A stretch of DNA of 64,000 bases. Source: Streptosporangiaceae bacterium. GTDB lineage: Bacteria > Actinomycetota > Actinomycetes > Streptosporangiales > Streptosporangiaceae. The notes below the pieces were generated by a model, which saw only the letters and a program-made list of their open reading frames with translations, had not been told where the DNA came from and did not search any database. A program made the translations under genes and the position numbers. The stretch is from positions 1-64,000 of the forward strand of contig JAFARZ010000005.1 of NCBI GenBank assembly GCA_019245115.1, given 5' to 3'. This document shows positions 8,639-17,479 of this stretch, piece after piece; the stretch's first letter is position 1; each line of letters opens with the position of its first letter.

Positions 8639-10450
8639 ATGCGGTGTTCGATGGAGCGGCGGGGTAACAATGGATGCCAGGTGAGCACCGGTACCGACAC
8701 CGGTCAGCGCCGCCGCCGCGTGCGGCTCACCCCGCTACGGTCGATCGCGGTCGAGTTCACCGGGAGCCGGGCCGACGAGGGACCGCTCACCCTGGGCCAG
8801 CTCCACGTCTACACGTGGCTGAGCCAGATGCCCGACCACTTCCACGCGAACCTGTACGTCGAGCTCCCGGTGCCCGCGATGGCGTCCATCGACGACGTGG
8901 CCGAGGCGACCGCGGTGCTGATCGCCCGGCACGAGAGCCTGCGCACCAGCTACCTGCCCGGCGAGCCGCCACGCCAGCGGGTCGCGGCGTCGGGTGTCCA
9001 GATGCTGGAGGTCTGCTCGCTCGGCCGGGGACAATGGGGACCGCGGGACCGCCCCGCGGCGGCCGAGGCGCTCAGCCAGTGGCTACGCGAGTCCGATCCG
9101 GCGCGAGGGCCGCTTCGCCTGGCGGTGGCCATCGCTCCCGACGCGGGCGACCGGGTCATCGCATGCGCCGCCGGGTTCACGCACCTGGCCGTGGACCATG
9201 GCGCAATTGAGGTCCTCAAACGCGACTTCGCCGGCCTGCTCGGCGATCCCGCGCGACGCCAGGCCGGGCCGCCCGGCCACCAGCCGATGGACCAGGCCGA
9301 ACTGGAGGCGATGCCGGCCGAGCAACACAAGGCCGAGGCAGCACTGGACCACCTACGGGAGCAACTGCGGCGGATGCCCCGCTGCCTGTACGCCTTGCCG
9401 GGCACCAGAACCAGCGGCGAGTCGCTGGCGGTGGAGCTGTCATCGGCCGGCGCCGCGATGGCCGTACGGCAGGTGGCGGCACGCACCCGGACCAGCCGGT
9501 CCAGCGTCGTGCTCGCGGCCATCTGCGCTGTGATCGCCCGCCGCTCCAACTATCCGGAACTGGTGTTCCCGCTGATATCCGGCAACCGTTTCGAGCGTCA
9601 TCTGCTGAACTACGTCGGTCCCCTGGCGCAAGGCACCATTGCCACCGTCGAGATTGCCGGAAGAAGCTTCGACGAGCTGGCCGCCCACACCTGGACCAGG
9701 GTGATGGAGGCGAGCAGGCACGCCAGGTTCGACACGGCCAAGCAGGTCGCCATGAACGAACTGATCGAACATGAGCGGGGCCTGCGGCCCAACTTCGACC
9801 CGTTGTTCAACAGCCTCGTCGCTGAGTCATGGTCCGGACTGACCGCGGGCGTCGGGTTCCAGCCCGAGGAGATCGACCTCGCGCTCGCCCGGACCGAGCT
9901 GCGGTGGCGCCCGGTGCCGGTCCCCGCAGCGCCGATCCGGTTCACCCTTCACCAGATCGACGGCTGCCTACGGCTGGACATGTGGAGCGGTGACACCGGC
10001 CTGGTGCCGCGGGCCGAACTGGAGTCGGTGCTGCTGGCCACCGAACGCCTGCTGGTGGCCGCCGCGCACGCTGACGTGCCCGGCAGCCAGATGGCCGGGC
10101 TCATCGGACTGGAACCCATCGCCGGCATCCCGGACCGGATATGGATAGACCACTGCTGGGTCGACGTAGCCGATGTTCAGCGCCTGGTGGATGAGGCCGT
10201 CGCGCCCGCCGCGGCCCGCGTCTTCGCCTCGGCAGACGGCCGCCCGCTGACCGCCTACCTGGCCGCCACCGACGCCATCCGCACGCCGCAACAGGCACAC
10301 GCCCGGTGCATGGATGTCCTCGCCCACCACCCCACGGCCATCACCCCACGCCACTACGTCATATGCCCCACCGCGCCGTCCGAGGCGACCGACCCCACCG
10401 CCTGGCCCGTACCTCTGGCCACCGGCACCGGCCGGGCCAGGCACAGGTAG
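8639..10450 (+). CDS. stand-alone NRPS-type condensation domain protein
   Basis: Protein of up to 603 residues with the condensation-domain fold of non-ribosomal peptide synthetases: PLTLGQLHVYTWL near 50-62, ATAVLIARHESLRTSYLPG near 90-108, and the core motif THLAVDHGAIEVL near 180-192, where the canonical HHxxxDG has lost its first His. A later ISGNRFERHLLNYVGPLAQG segment matches the latch region. The last 90 residues (RLVDEAVAPAAARVFA...) resemble the C-terminal lobe of an adenylation domain. No carrier protein or adenylation gene is adjacent, so it may act as an acyltransferase on a free substrate (inference). Alternative starts are 8651 and GTG 8681. The 3' end overlaps the convergent GT87 gene by 97 bp. 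Confidence 0.75.
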   Translation: MRCSMERRGNNGCQVSTGTDTGQRRRRVRLTPLRSIAVEFTGSRADEGPLTLGQLHVYTWLSQMPDHFHANLYVELPVPAMASIDDVAEATAVLIARHESLRTSYLPGEPPRQRVAASGVQMLEVCSLGRGQWGPRDRPAAAEALSQWLRESDPARGPLRLAVAIAPDAGDRVIACAAGFTHLAVDHGAIEVLKRDFAGLLGDPARRQAGPPGHQPMDQAELEAMPAEQHKAEAALDHLREQLRRMPRCLYALPGTRTSGESLAVELSSAGAAMAVRQVAARTRTSRSSVVLAAICAVIARRSNYPELVFPLISGNRFERHLLNYVGPLAQGTIATVEIAGRSFDELAAHTWTRVMEASRHARFDTAKQVAMNELIEHERGLRPNFDPLFNSLVAESWSGLTAGVGFQPEEIDLALARTELRWRPVPVPAAPIRFTLHQIDGCLRLDMWSGDTGLVPRAELESVLLATERLLVAAAHADVPGSQMAGLIGLEPIAGIPDRIWIDHCWVDVADVQRLVDEAVAPAAARVFASADGRPLTAYLAATDAIRTPQQAHARCMDVLAHHPTAITPRHYVICPTAPSEATDPTAWPVPLATGTGRARHR

Positions 10451-11664
10451 AGCAGCGCGGAATCGACAAACACGAGCAGGGTGAGCACGTAGTAATTGCC
10501 GACGATCAATTCCAGCCCACGCCAGGTGAACTCGACCGTCCCGTAGTTCCCGCGGTTCGGCGCGAGAAGCAGCAATCCGCGCGGCAGCAGGGGGGCCTCG
10601 GGGTCGTAGCCGCCCTGGTTGCCGATAGGCACAGGCCACCAGCCAAACAGGCCCACCACCAGCGCGGCGCCGAGGATCCGGTAGCCGAGGCGCCGTGGCC
10701 CGTACGCGGCGAGGACAAGTGCCGGAATCACGTAAACGTAGTGGTGCGACCAGCTGATCGGGGAGACCAGCAGGCCGGTCGCGGCGCACGCAACCAGGCC
10801 GAGTAGCTCGTGGCCACGTCGGCTCGCCAGTATCGAGGTGGCGAGCCCGGTGATGCCGACGACGATCGCCGCGACCAGCCAGTACACGTGAGCGTCGGGC
10901 CCGGCGTGAGTTAGGCGCAGTATGACGCCATTAAGGGACTGGTTGTCCAGGTGGAAGGGTCTGCTGCCCGGCCGGGTGATCTTCCCGCCCCAGTAGACCG
11001 CGGAGGCGTGCGGCAGCAGCGCGAACCCAAGCCCTACCGTAACCGCGAAGGTCAGCGCGCTGACCGCCGCGGCCTTTACTCGCCGCGTGAATAGCAGGTA
11101 CAGAATGAAGATCAACGGCGTGAGCTTGATCCCCGCCGCCAGCCCGATTCCGATGCCCTTGCCGTTGATGCGGTCCGGCAGCGCGAGATCGCCCACCACC
11201 AGGGCCAGCAGCACGAGGTTGATCTGCCCGAAGAACAGTGTCATCGCGACCGGTTCGAGCCAGAGGCTCACCGCGGCGATCGCAAACGCAGCCGCCGCCC
11301 TGGCGAGGCCGACGGGGCGTCCGGCGAGCCCCAGGGAAAGGTACGCCACCACCGGCAGCAACCCGATCGTGAGCACCGCCAGCCCGACCTGCCAGGTGGC
11401 GAACGACGCACCGCTCCCCGCAGCGAACGCGACCGCGGCGAACGGCGTGTAGATGAACGGCAGCTTCGCCGCCCCGAGCTCCAGCGCATAGAGCATCGTC
11501 GGCTGGTTCCGCACGGCGATGCCGCCATCCCGGTAGACGGCCGTGTCGATCTGCGTCCAGTAGTACTGCGGGGACGCGTGGATGAGCAGGACATGACCGG
11601 CCACGGCCAGCAGGAACAGTGCGACCGCGGCCATGAGCCAGGTGGCTGGCCGTATTCGAGTCAC
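10354..11664 (-). CDS. GT87 family polyprenyl-phosphate mannosyltransferase-like membrane protein
   Basis: Polytopic membrane protein of 436 residues with about ten hydrophobic segments. It fits the GT87/DUF2029 family that contains the mycobacterial mannosyltransferase PimE: the first loop has WTQIDTAVYRDGG, with the essential Asp in a Y-x-D-G context, then PFIYTPFAAVAF, FFGQINLVLLALVVGDL, and GIKLTPLIFILYLL. These enzymes use polyprenyl-phosphate-mannose outside the membrane. It starts with GTG at 11664. Its last 97 bp overlap the end of the convergent condensation-domain gene. A secreted mannosidase gene lies 2 kb away, but a functional link is conjecture. Confidence 0.85.
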   Translation of the reverse strand: MTRIRPATWLMAAVALFLLAVAGHVLLIHASPQYYWTQIDTAVYRDGGIAVRNQPTMLYALELGAAKLPFIYTPFAAVAFAAGSGASFATWQVGLAVLTIGLLPVVAYLSLGLAGRPVGLARAAAAFAIAAVSLWLEPVAMTLFFGQINLVLLALVVGDLALPDRINGKGIGIGLAAGIKLTPLIFILYLLFTRRVKAAAVSALTFAVTVGLGFALLPHASAVYWGGKITRPGSRPFHLDNQSLNGVILRLTHAGPDAHVYWLVAAIVVGITGLATSILASRRGHELLGLVACAATGLLVSPISWSHHYVYVIPALVLAAYGPRRLGYRILGAALVVGLFGWWPVPIGNQGGYDPEAPLLPRGLLLLAPNRGNYGTVEFTWRGLELIVGNYYVLTLLVFVDSALLYLCLARPVPVARGTGQAVGSVASDGAVGHMT

Positions 11665-11773
11665 CGATCCGTCTCTTCAGCCTTGAACCAGCCTAGTCAT
11701 GTTCGCTGACCATGATGTCAAACCGGGACCGATTTCGTGCCGATCAGGGACCTGGCCGCTTCGTAAGGTATAG

Positions 11774-12769
11774 ATGAATGGAGAGGGAGTGAGCCGCGTG
11801 CCTGCTCGCGCGCTATTTCATACCGCGCCACGCCGTGTGGAGATCAGGGAACTGCCCGCACCACGGCCCGCGGCCGGTGAGGTCCTTGTCCGCACCGTGC
11901 GCTCCGGCATAAGCGGTGGCACCGAACGGCTGGTGTACCGCGGCGAGGTCCCGGCCGACATGGTGCTGGACGACACGATCGACGCGCTTGGCGGTACCTT
12001 CTCCTATCCCTTCCCCTATGGGTACGCGTGTGTCGGCGAAGTAGCGGAGTCCGGCCAGGCGGTTTTCGCGTTCCATCCGCACCAGGACGTATTCGCGGCG
12101 CGGCCTGATGAACTGATTCCGCTGCCTGGAGTCGATCCCGCGTCCGCAACCTTGTTGCCGCTGGTCGAGACGGCGCTGCAGGTGACACTAGATGCGGGGG
12201 CCGGATATCGCGACCGGGTCATCGTGCTCGGGGCCGGCGTGCTCGGGCTGCTGACCGGCTTGCTGTTGCAGAGCGCTGGGTGGCGGCCGCTGATCGCCGA
12301 GCCGCAGGCGTGGCGCCGCACTGTGGCCAGCAGCCTCGGCGTCACCACCGCAGCGCCAGAGGAACTGGTGAAAGAGGAAGTTCCACTGGTCATTGACGCC
12401 AGCGGTAACCCGGATGCGCCAGCGATGGCGCTGAATTTGCTGGCCCACGAGGGAACCCTGTTGATCGCGTCGTGGTTCGGCACCAAACCAGTGGTGCTGC
12501 CGCTCGGCGGCGCCTTCCACCGGCGGCGTCTGATCATCCGCAGCACTCAGGTTTCCACGGTGCCGGCCCGGCTGTCCGGGACCTGGACCCGGTCCCGGCG
12601 CCGCCGGGAGGCCGTCGAGCTGCTGTCCGGACTACCGTTGGCAAAGCTGTGCACTCACGTCTTCGCCTTCGCCCACGCAGCCGAGGCGTTCCAAGCCGTG
12701 GACCAGGGGATACCCGGGTTGATGCATGCCGTTCTCGACTACGACAGGAGTGCTGCCGGTGACCTTTGA
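11774..12769 (+). CDS. zinc-type medium-chain dehydrogenase of a PTPS-linked locus
   Basis: Protein of 331 residues of the medium-chain dehydrogenase superfamily. N-terminal GroES-like part: EIRELPAPRPAAGEVLVRTVRSGIS, SGGTERLVYRG, and YGYACVGEVAESG. The Rossmann part has VIVLGAGVLGLLTGLLLQSAG with the dinucleotide motif. The structural-zinc cysteine cluster of classical alcohol dehydrogenases is absent, as in BchC-like members. An AGAGGGAG box also supports a GTG start at 11798. The stop overlaps the PTPS-like gene start, so the two are coupled and probably act in one pathway. The substrate is unknown. Confidence 0.85.
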   Translation: MNGEGVSRVPARALFHTAPRRVEIRELPAPRPAAGEVLVRTVRSGISGGTERLVYRGEVPADMVLDDTIDALGGTFSYPFPYGYACVGEVAESGQAVFAFHPHQDVFAARPDELIPLPGVDPASATLLPLVETALQVTLDAGAGYRDRVIVLGAGVLGLLTGLLLQSAGWRPLIAEPQAWRRTVASSLGVTTAAPEELVKEEVPLVIDASGNPDAPAMALNLLAHEGTLLIASWFGTKPVVLPLGGAFHRRRLIIRSTQVSTVPARLSGTWTRSRRRREAVELLSGLPLAKLCTHVFAFAHAAEAFQAVDQGIPGLMHAVLDYDRSAAGDL

Positions 12770-13136
12770 GGTCGGGTTGAGCCGAAACGTCCGTGCCTTC
12801 CACATCATGCCGGGACTGCCCGGGCCAGAGGGACAACTGCACGATCATGACTACCGGATCGAGATCGTGGTGGATCGCGAGCAACTCGACGACCGGGGCA
12901 TGGTCTGTGATCTGGATGTACTGGAAGCGGCGCTGACCGAGCTGACCAGCCGCGTCGACGGCCGCAACCTGGAGGAGATACGGCCAGCCGAGGCCGAGGC
13001 GGTCACAGTCGAGGTATTCGCCCGCTGGGTGCACGACAGCCTCTCGCCCGCCGTCGCCGCCGCGGGCGGCGAGGCACTGGCGGTGCGGGTGTGGGAGACT
13101 CCCGTCGCGTTCGGCGGATACCACGCACGCTGCTGA
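12759..13136 (+). CDS. 6-pyruvoyl-tetrahydropterin synthase / QueD family protein lacking the usual catalytic Cys
   Basis: Protein of 125 residues of the PTPS/QueD fold (T-fold), which converts dihydroneopterin triphosphate to pterin or deazapurine precursors. Zinc ligands are visible as His15 (RAFH), His28 and His30 (LHDHDY, usual LHGHNY). GMVCDLDVLEAAL and NLEEIRPAEAE match the family, and VWETP keeps the substrate-binding Glu. The residue block before LHDHDY (PGLPGPEGQ) has no Cys, where PTPS and QueD carry the catalytic one, so the chemistry may differ. GTG start 12759 overlaps the dehydrogenase gene by 11 bp. Confidence 0.85.
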   Translation: MTFEVGLSRNVRAFHIMPGLPGPEGQLHDHDYRIEIVVDREQLDDRGMVCDLDVLEAALTELTSRVDGRNLEEIRPAEAEAVTVEVFARWVHDSLSPAVAAAGGEALAVRVWETPVAFGGYHARC

Positions 13137-13239
13137 CAGGATGGGCTGGGAGGCTGAACCGTTCTGCTGACATGATCGTTTTAACTTTCATGAGAAACAG
13201 TCGACACAACATTTTTCGTGGTTCTCGCGGGGCAGGTTT

Positions 13240-13881
13240 ATGACACTGGGCTGGGATAATCCCACGGCAGATCCCACCACTACGATCTTGCTGAGACACG
13301 GCGATACCCGACTATCACCCGAGCACCGCTTCAGCGGACAGCGCGACCTCCCGCTAAGCGCCAGCGGAACCCGGCAGGCCCAGGCCGCTGCCTGCCGCCT
13401 GGCTACCGGCGCCTCGATCGACGCCGTGGTCAGCTCGCCATTGCGGCGCGCAGTCGACACCGCCGTCATCGCGGCCGCCAAGCTGGGCCTGACAGCGGTC
13501 ATCGATGATGATCTCCGGGAAACGGACTACGGTGACTGGGATGGCTTTACCCTGGCAGAAATCCAGCAGCGATGGCCCGCGGCCGTGGCAGCCTGGCGGC
13601 GCGACCCCGAACAGGCGCCGCCGGGCGGGGAGAGCTTCGCCGACACCGCACACCGGGTAAACCGGGCCTGCGACCGGCTGCTGCGGGACCACGGCGGCCA
13701 GACCGTCCTGGTGGTAAGTCACGTCACCCCGATAAAGATCCTGCTGTGCCGTGCTCTCGGCGTTCCGCTCGGCACCATTTACCGGCTATATCTCGGCTCC
13801 GCCTGCATTAATGAGGTCCAGTGGTACGGCCCCGGATTTGCCGCCGTCCATTGCGTCAACGACACCAGCCACCTCCCCTGA
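13240..13881 (+). CDS. histidine phosphatase superfamily (phosphoglycerate mutase-like) protein
   Basis: Protein of 213 residues. The catalytic LLRHGDT motif (His20 in RHG) is near residues 18-24. The second conserved block VVSSPLRRAVDTA is near 67-80, the acid DLRETDYGDWDG near 93-105, and the second catalytic His sits in LVVSHVTPIK. It belongs to the CobC/GpmB-like branch that dephosphorylates small metabolites. Its place after the dehydrogenase-PTPS pair suggests it may remove a phosphate from a pathway intermediate, but there is a 103-bp gap and the link is inference. It meets the convergent sulfatase-fusion gene with one base between them. Confidence 0.85.
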   Translation: MTLGWDNPTADPTTTILLRHGDTRLSPEHRFSGQRDLPLSASGTRQAQAAACRLATGASIDAVVSSPLRRAVDTAVIAAAKLGLTAVIDDDLRETDYGDWDGFTLAEIQQRWPAAVAAWRRDPEQAPPGGESFADTAHRVNRACDRLLRDHGGQTVLVVSHVTPIKILLCRALGVPLGTIYRLYLGSACINEVQWYGPGFAAVHCVNDTSHLP

Positions 13882-13882
13882 C

Positions 13883-16315
13883 TCAGCGGGTACTGAAGGC
13901 GTTGAGGAACTGATTGCGGAAGGCGTTCATTGGCTCGAGCGGAGCGGAGGGGCCGGGCAGCAGCCCGGCCTGCCAGCGCCAGGACGCAATCTGCCTGAAC
14001 ACGGACGGGTCGCGGGCGACGATCGAGATCGGCACCTCATGGCTGGCCTCGTTGCCGCTGACAGAGGTACCGGGCTGCTCGTCGCCGAGCAGGATAAGCA
14101 CGAGGTTCGGGTCATTGAGCTCGGTGACCCATGAGGTGAGGGCCTGCAGCGAGTACTGGATCGACGTGCCGAAGGCCTGGCGCTCCTTGCTGGCACTGCC
14201 CAAGACGGAGAGCGGGTTCTCGCCGCGCGCGGGCATCGGGTCGAATATCGAGCCGTCGCCGACCTTGTTCCAGGGCACCATGACCGGCAACGGGGCCCAG
14301 GGAGTGTGCGAGGAGACCGTGACGATCTGGGCCATCACGGGCTTGTGGCCTGGTTTGAGTTCGAGCCGCTGGAACTCGGCCAGGGTGTACTGGTCGGGCA
14401 TCGAGGCGTAGCTGAACCTCGGGCCCCGGTAACCGACCTGGTACCGGTCATATTGCTGGTCGAAGTGGTAAAAGGACGCGCCGGTCGGCCAGTAGCGGTT
14501 GTCGGCGGGAGCGTCGTAGACGGTGCGCCAGCCGGCCTTGTCGAAGGCGTCGCTGAGGGTGAACCGGTGGCTGGCGGTGAGCTCGGCATACCGCTGCTCG
14601 CTGTCGACCCACAGCCCCGACTGCAGAGTGGAGTGGGCGAACCAGCTGATCCCGCCGAACGTCGGCGAGGTGATCCAGGCACTCCGCGTGGACCAGCCGG
14701 CGCGGGCCAGCGAGGCGGTGTCCCCGCGCAGGCTGGCATCGACGCCGGCGGAGAAGTCCGTGCCCTGGACGGCGACCTGCCCGTAGCTTTCGACGACGGC
14801 GAAGATGACATCCTTGCCGCGCAATCCGGTGAGCAGGCCCGAAGCCGGGATGCTGGCTTCAGGGTCGGAACCGTTGAGGGCCTGCTCGAACTGACGCTGA
14901 TCGCGGAGCGCCACCTGGGTGTCGCGCACCTGCGCGACGACCAGCCCCGCGGTGCTGGTCGAGGCGACCGGGGATCCCGGGACGAATCGCAATGACAGGC
15001 CCGCGCACAGCGCCCAGACCGCGGTGAGGCCGGCGAGTGCGCGAACCGCGGGGCGACGATGCCGGGCGGCCACGGTGGAGACGTGAATCGCTGACGCGGT
15101 GATCGCGCCAATGACCAGGACGAGACCGATCAAGAGCGCGGCGAGAGCAATGTTTGTGCGCGTGGTACCGATCGTGTCGCGTACCACGCCGATGGCCGGG
15201 GAAAGGTCGCCCCAGTCGAGCACCGGGTTGAACGCCCGATCGATCTCCGCGTAGAACGCCATGTTGAGGAGCTTGAAGAGAGTGAGCAGGCCGAACAGGA
15301 TTCCGGCGACCGCGGCCACGATCCGTCGCGGCCAGGCCGGAAGCACCAGCGCGATGGCAACCAGGCCCAGCCCTTCCACGGGGATGCTGGCAAAGGCGGC
15401 CGGGGTGAGCTGGTAGAGACGGTCGGGCGCGACGAGAACACCCCACACCAGCACGACCGAAAGCACCATGATGGCCAGCCGCAGAGCCCGGCGGGTGCGC
15501 GGGCCGGCGCCGGTCCGGTACAACCAGATCACGTCGCGGCCGAACGACTCCGCCAGCAGCAGCAATGCGGCGCCGACCGCGATCATCCCGGTGAGACGGT
15601 CGACCTCTCCGGATGCGGCGACGGTGAGCACGATGCCCTGGACCGCGGCCACGACCTTGCGCCAGTACCGGAATGGCAACGGCGCGGCCAGCCACGGGAT
15701 CAGCCAGCCCGCTAGCAGCAGCACGTAACGGGCGGCGCCGATAACCAGCACCCAGCCGCCGTAGTCCTGGGACACGGCGATGCTGAGCAGCAGGATGAGG
15801 AAGGCGTCGACCTCGCCGTCGATGCGGGCGCCGAGGGGGGTGACGGTGCCGGTCCGGCGCGCCACCTGCCCGTCCACCGCGTCGAGGGCCAGCGCGACGG
15901 AGGACAGGGCGACCAGCGCTGTGATCGACACCGGCCGGCCGAACGAGTCGGCAACCAGGCCCGCGACCCCGGCGATCAGCAGTGTCCGGGTAAGGGTGAC
16001 CCAGTCCGCCGGGAGTATCGCCGGCTGGTCACTGCGCATGCGGGCGGTGACAAGCAGCGCGACCGCCGCCGAACCGGTGGCCAGCCCGGCGATCCAGCCG
16101 GCGACGCCGAGACCAGCCGTGGCGGACACGACGCCGAGCAGGGCGGCGGTGGCGAGCATCCCCAGGATCGTCGCGAGCCGGATCGTAGGCAGCGGCGTGC
16201 CATTGTCCGCGGGCCGGGTCGCAGGCGGCGCCAAACTGGCCTGGGCCTCGTCCGCAGGCTGAATGGTACGAATGGTACGCACCACGCCTCCCTCTCCGCA
16301 CCCGGCTGCCGTCAT
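13883..16315 (-). CDS. CDP-alcohol phosphatidyltransferase fused to a sulfatase/phosphotransferase-fold domain
   Basis: Membrane protein of 810 residues joining two enzymes. Residues about 100-260 are a CDP-alcohol phosphatidyltransferase with the full signature D145-x2-DG-x2-AR-x8-G-x3-D166-x3-D170. Residues about 280-450 add further membrane spans. Residues about 500-770 have the alkaline-phosphatase/sulfatase fold: FAVVESYGQV near 505-514, SPTFGGISWFAHSTLQSG near 550-567 with the Thr/Ser nucleophile region, VSSHTPWAP near 667-675, and LLGDEQPG near 742-749. Known relatives of that fold move phosphoglycerol or phosphoethanolamine outside the membrane. The fusion suggests that a CDP-activated head group is attached to a lipid and then modified outside (inference). 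It faces away from the flippase gene across a 116-bp divergent promoter region. Confidence 0.85.
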   Translation of the reverse strand: MTAAGCGEGGVVRTIRTIQPADEAQASLAPPATRPADNGTPLPTIRLATILGMLATAALLGVVSATAGLGVAGWIAGLATGSAAVALLVTARMRSDQPAILPADWVTLTRTLLIAGVAGLVADSFGRPVSITALVALSSVALALDAVDGQVARRTGTVTPLGARIDGEVDAFLILLLSIAVSQDYGGWVLVIGAARYVLLLAGWLIPWLAAPLPFRYWRKVVAAVQGIVLTVAASGEVDRLTGMIAVGAALLLLAESFGRDVIWLYRTGAGPRTRRALRLAIMVLSVVLVWGVLVAPDRLYQLTPAAFASIPVEGLGLVAIALVLPAWPRRIVAAVAGILFGLLTLFKLLNMAFYAEIDRAFNPVLDWGDLSPAIGVVRDTIGTTRTNIALAALLIGLVLVIGAITASAIHVSTVAARHRRPAVRALAGLTAVWALCAGLSLRFVPGSPVASTSTAGLVVAQVRDTQVALRDQRQFEQALNGSDPEASIPASGLLTGLRGKDVIFAVVESYGQVAVQGTDFSAGVDASLRGDTASLARAGWSTRSAWITSPTFGGISWFAHSTLQSGLWVDSEQRYAELTASHRFTLSDAFDKAGWRTVYDAPADNRYWPTGASFYHFDQQYDRYQVGYRGPRFSYASMPDQYTLAEFQRLELKPGHKPVMAQIVTVSSHTPWAPLPVMVPWNKVGDGSIFDPMPARGENPLSVLGSASKERQAFGTSIQYSLQALTSWVTELNDPNLVLILLGDEQPGTSVSGNEASHEVPISIVARDPSVFRQIASWRWQAGLLPGPSAPLEPMNAFRNQFLNAFSTR

Positions 16316-16431
16316 CCCTCATAAGTGACAACGGGTCCTCGGTCACGCTGGTTCACCTACCGGCCACGGGCTCGCTATGCGGCCGCGGCCGGACGGTTGA
16401 ACTATTTGTCCAGCCGACCCGTGTAACAGGT

Positions 16432-17451
16432 GTGGCGTTCTTGCCCTCAGTTGCGGCCAGGACCGGCGCGGCTGTCCGTCGCTTCGGCCCGTCGTTGCTG
16501 CGTCTGGCCGTCGGCGTCACCGTACTATGGTTTCTCGGGCGGCATATGGGCGCGGCGCCGTTCGAGGACGGGCTGCGCGCGGTCACCTGGCAGGCGATCC
16601 TGGCCGCCGCCACGCTCACCGCCCTGACCACGGTTTGTTCGGCCTGGCGGTGGCGGGTCGTCGCCCGGGCGCTCGGCGTCGACATTGGCTTGCCAGGTGC
16701 GGTCTGTGCCTACTACCGTTCCCTGTTCCTCAACTCCGTGCTCCCCGGCGGGGTCCTCGGCGACGTGCACCGGGCGGTTACGCACGGCCGGCGCGCTGGA
16801 GACGTCGCGCGCGGGGTGCGCGCGGTGGCGTGGGAACGGCTGTGCGGTCAGGTCATCCAGGCCGTGGTGACCGTCGTCGTGCTGCTGACCCTGCCCTCGC
16901 CGGTCCGGCCCGCGCTGCCGTACGTTCTGGCCGGTGTCGCGGGCGTAGCCGGGTGTGCCGCGCTGGTTCTCGCCGCCGGCCGCCGCGGCCGGTCGCGGCT
17001 GACACGCGCCGCCCGGGCCGTTGCCCTTGACCTGGGCGGCCTGCTGGCCCCAGGGGTGTGGCCGCAGCTCACGCTGGCCTCGGGGCTGGTCGTCGCCGGG
17101 CACACGGCCACGTTCGTCATCGCCGCCCGTGTCGCCGGCTGCACCGCACCCCTGGGCGAACTGATCGCGCTGCTGATGGTGGTCCAGACCGCGGTGGTGA
17201 TCCCATTGAGCGTCGGCGGGTGGGGACCACGGGAGGGGGCTGCCGCCTGGGCCTTCGCCGCAGCAGGGCTCGGCGCGGCCAAGGGGGTCACGGTCGCCAC
17301 CCTCTATGCGGTGCTCATGCTGGCCGCGGTTGTCCCGGGCGCGGGCCTGCTGCTGGGGGACGCCGTCCGCCGCCGTCGCGGCCCGGGACACTCGGGCGAG
17401 TCGAGAGAACCTGATCCGGCGCCGCGGACAATGGAGGCCGTTCGTGGCTAG
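16432..17451 (+). CDS. MprF N-terminal-like flippase (lysylphosphatidylglycerol synthase TM family)
   Basis: Polytopic membrane protein of 339 residues of the UPF0104/LPG_synthase_TM family, related to the flippase half of MprF. Conserved segments are YYRSLFLNSVLPGGVLGDVHRA near 98-118 and RAVAWERLCGQVIQAVVT near 133-150, plus PLSVGGWGPREGAAAWAF near 262-280. Such proteins are thought to move lipid-linked products across the membrane. It starts with GTG 16432. Within this locus it is the natural exporter for a glycosylated or head-group-modified lipid (inference). The stop codon lies inside a hairpin shared with the convergent methyltransferase gene. Confidence 0.85.
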   Translation: MAFLPSVAARTGAAVRRFGPSLLRLAVGVTVLWFLGRHMGAAPFEDGLRAVTWQAILAAATLTALTTVCSAWRWRVVARALGVDIGLPGAVCAYYRSLFLNSVLPGGVLGDVHRAVTHGRRAGDVARGVRAVAWERLCGQVIQAVVTVVVLLTLPSPVRPALPYVLAGVAGVAGCAALVLAAGRRGRSRLTRAARAVALDLGGLLAPGVWPQLTLASGLVVAGHTATFVIAARVAGCTAPLGELIALLMVVQTAVVIPLSVGGWGPREGAAAWAFAAAGLGAAKGVTVATLYAVLMLAAVVPGAGLLLGDAVRRRRGPGHSGESREPDPAPRTMEAVRG

Positions 17452-17477
17452 CCGGGCGAGCGACTAGCCCGGCTAGC
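17447..17477. terminator. bidirectional hairpin between convergent genes
   Basis: GCTAGCCGGGC at 17447-17457 and GCCCGGCTAGC at 17467-17477 form a perfect 11-bp stem with a 9-base loop, between the ends of the flippase gene and the convergent methyltransferase gene. The stop codon of the flippase gene lies in the left arm. A near-direct repeat (CTAGTCGGGCGAGCG) follows just downstream. Confidence 0.7.
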
Positions 17478-17479
17478 GC

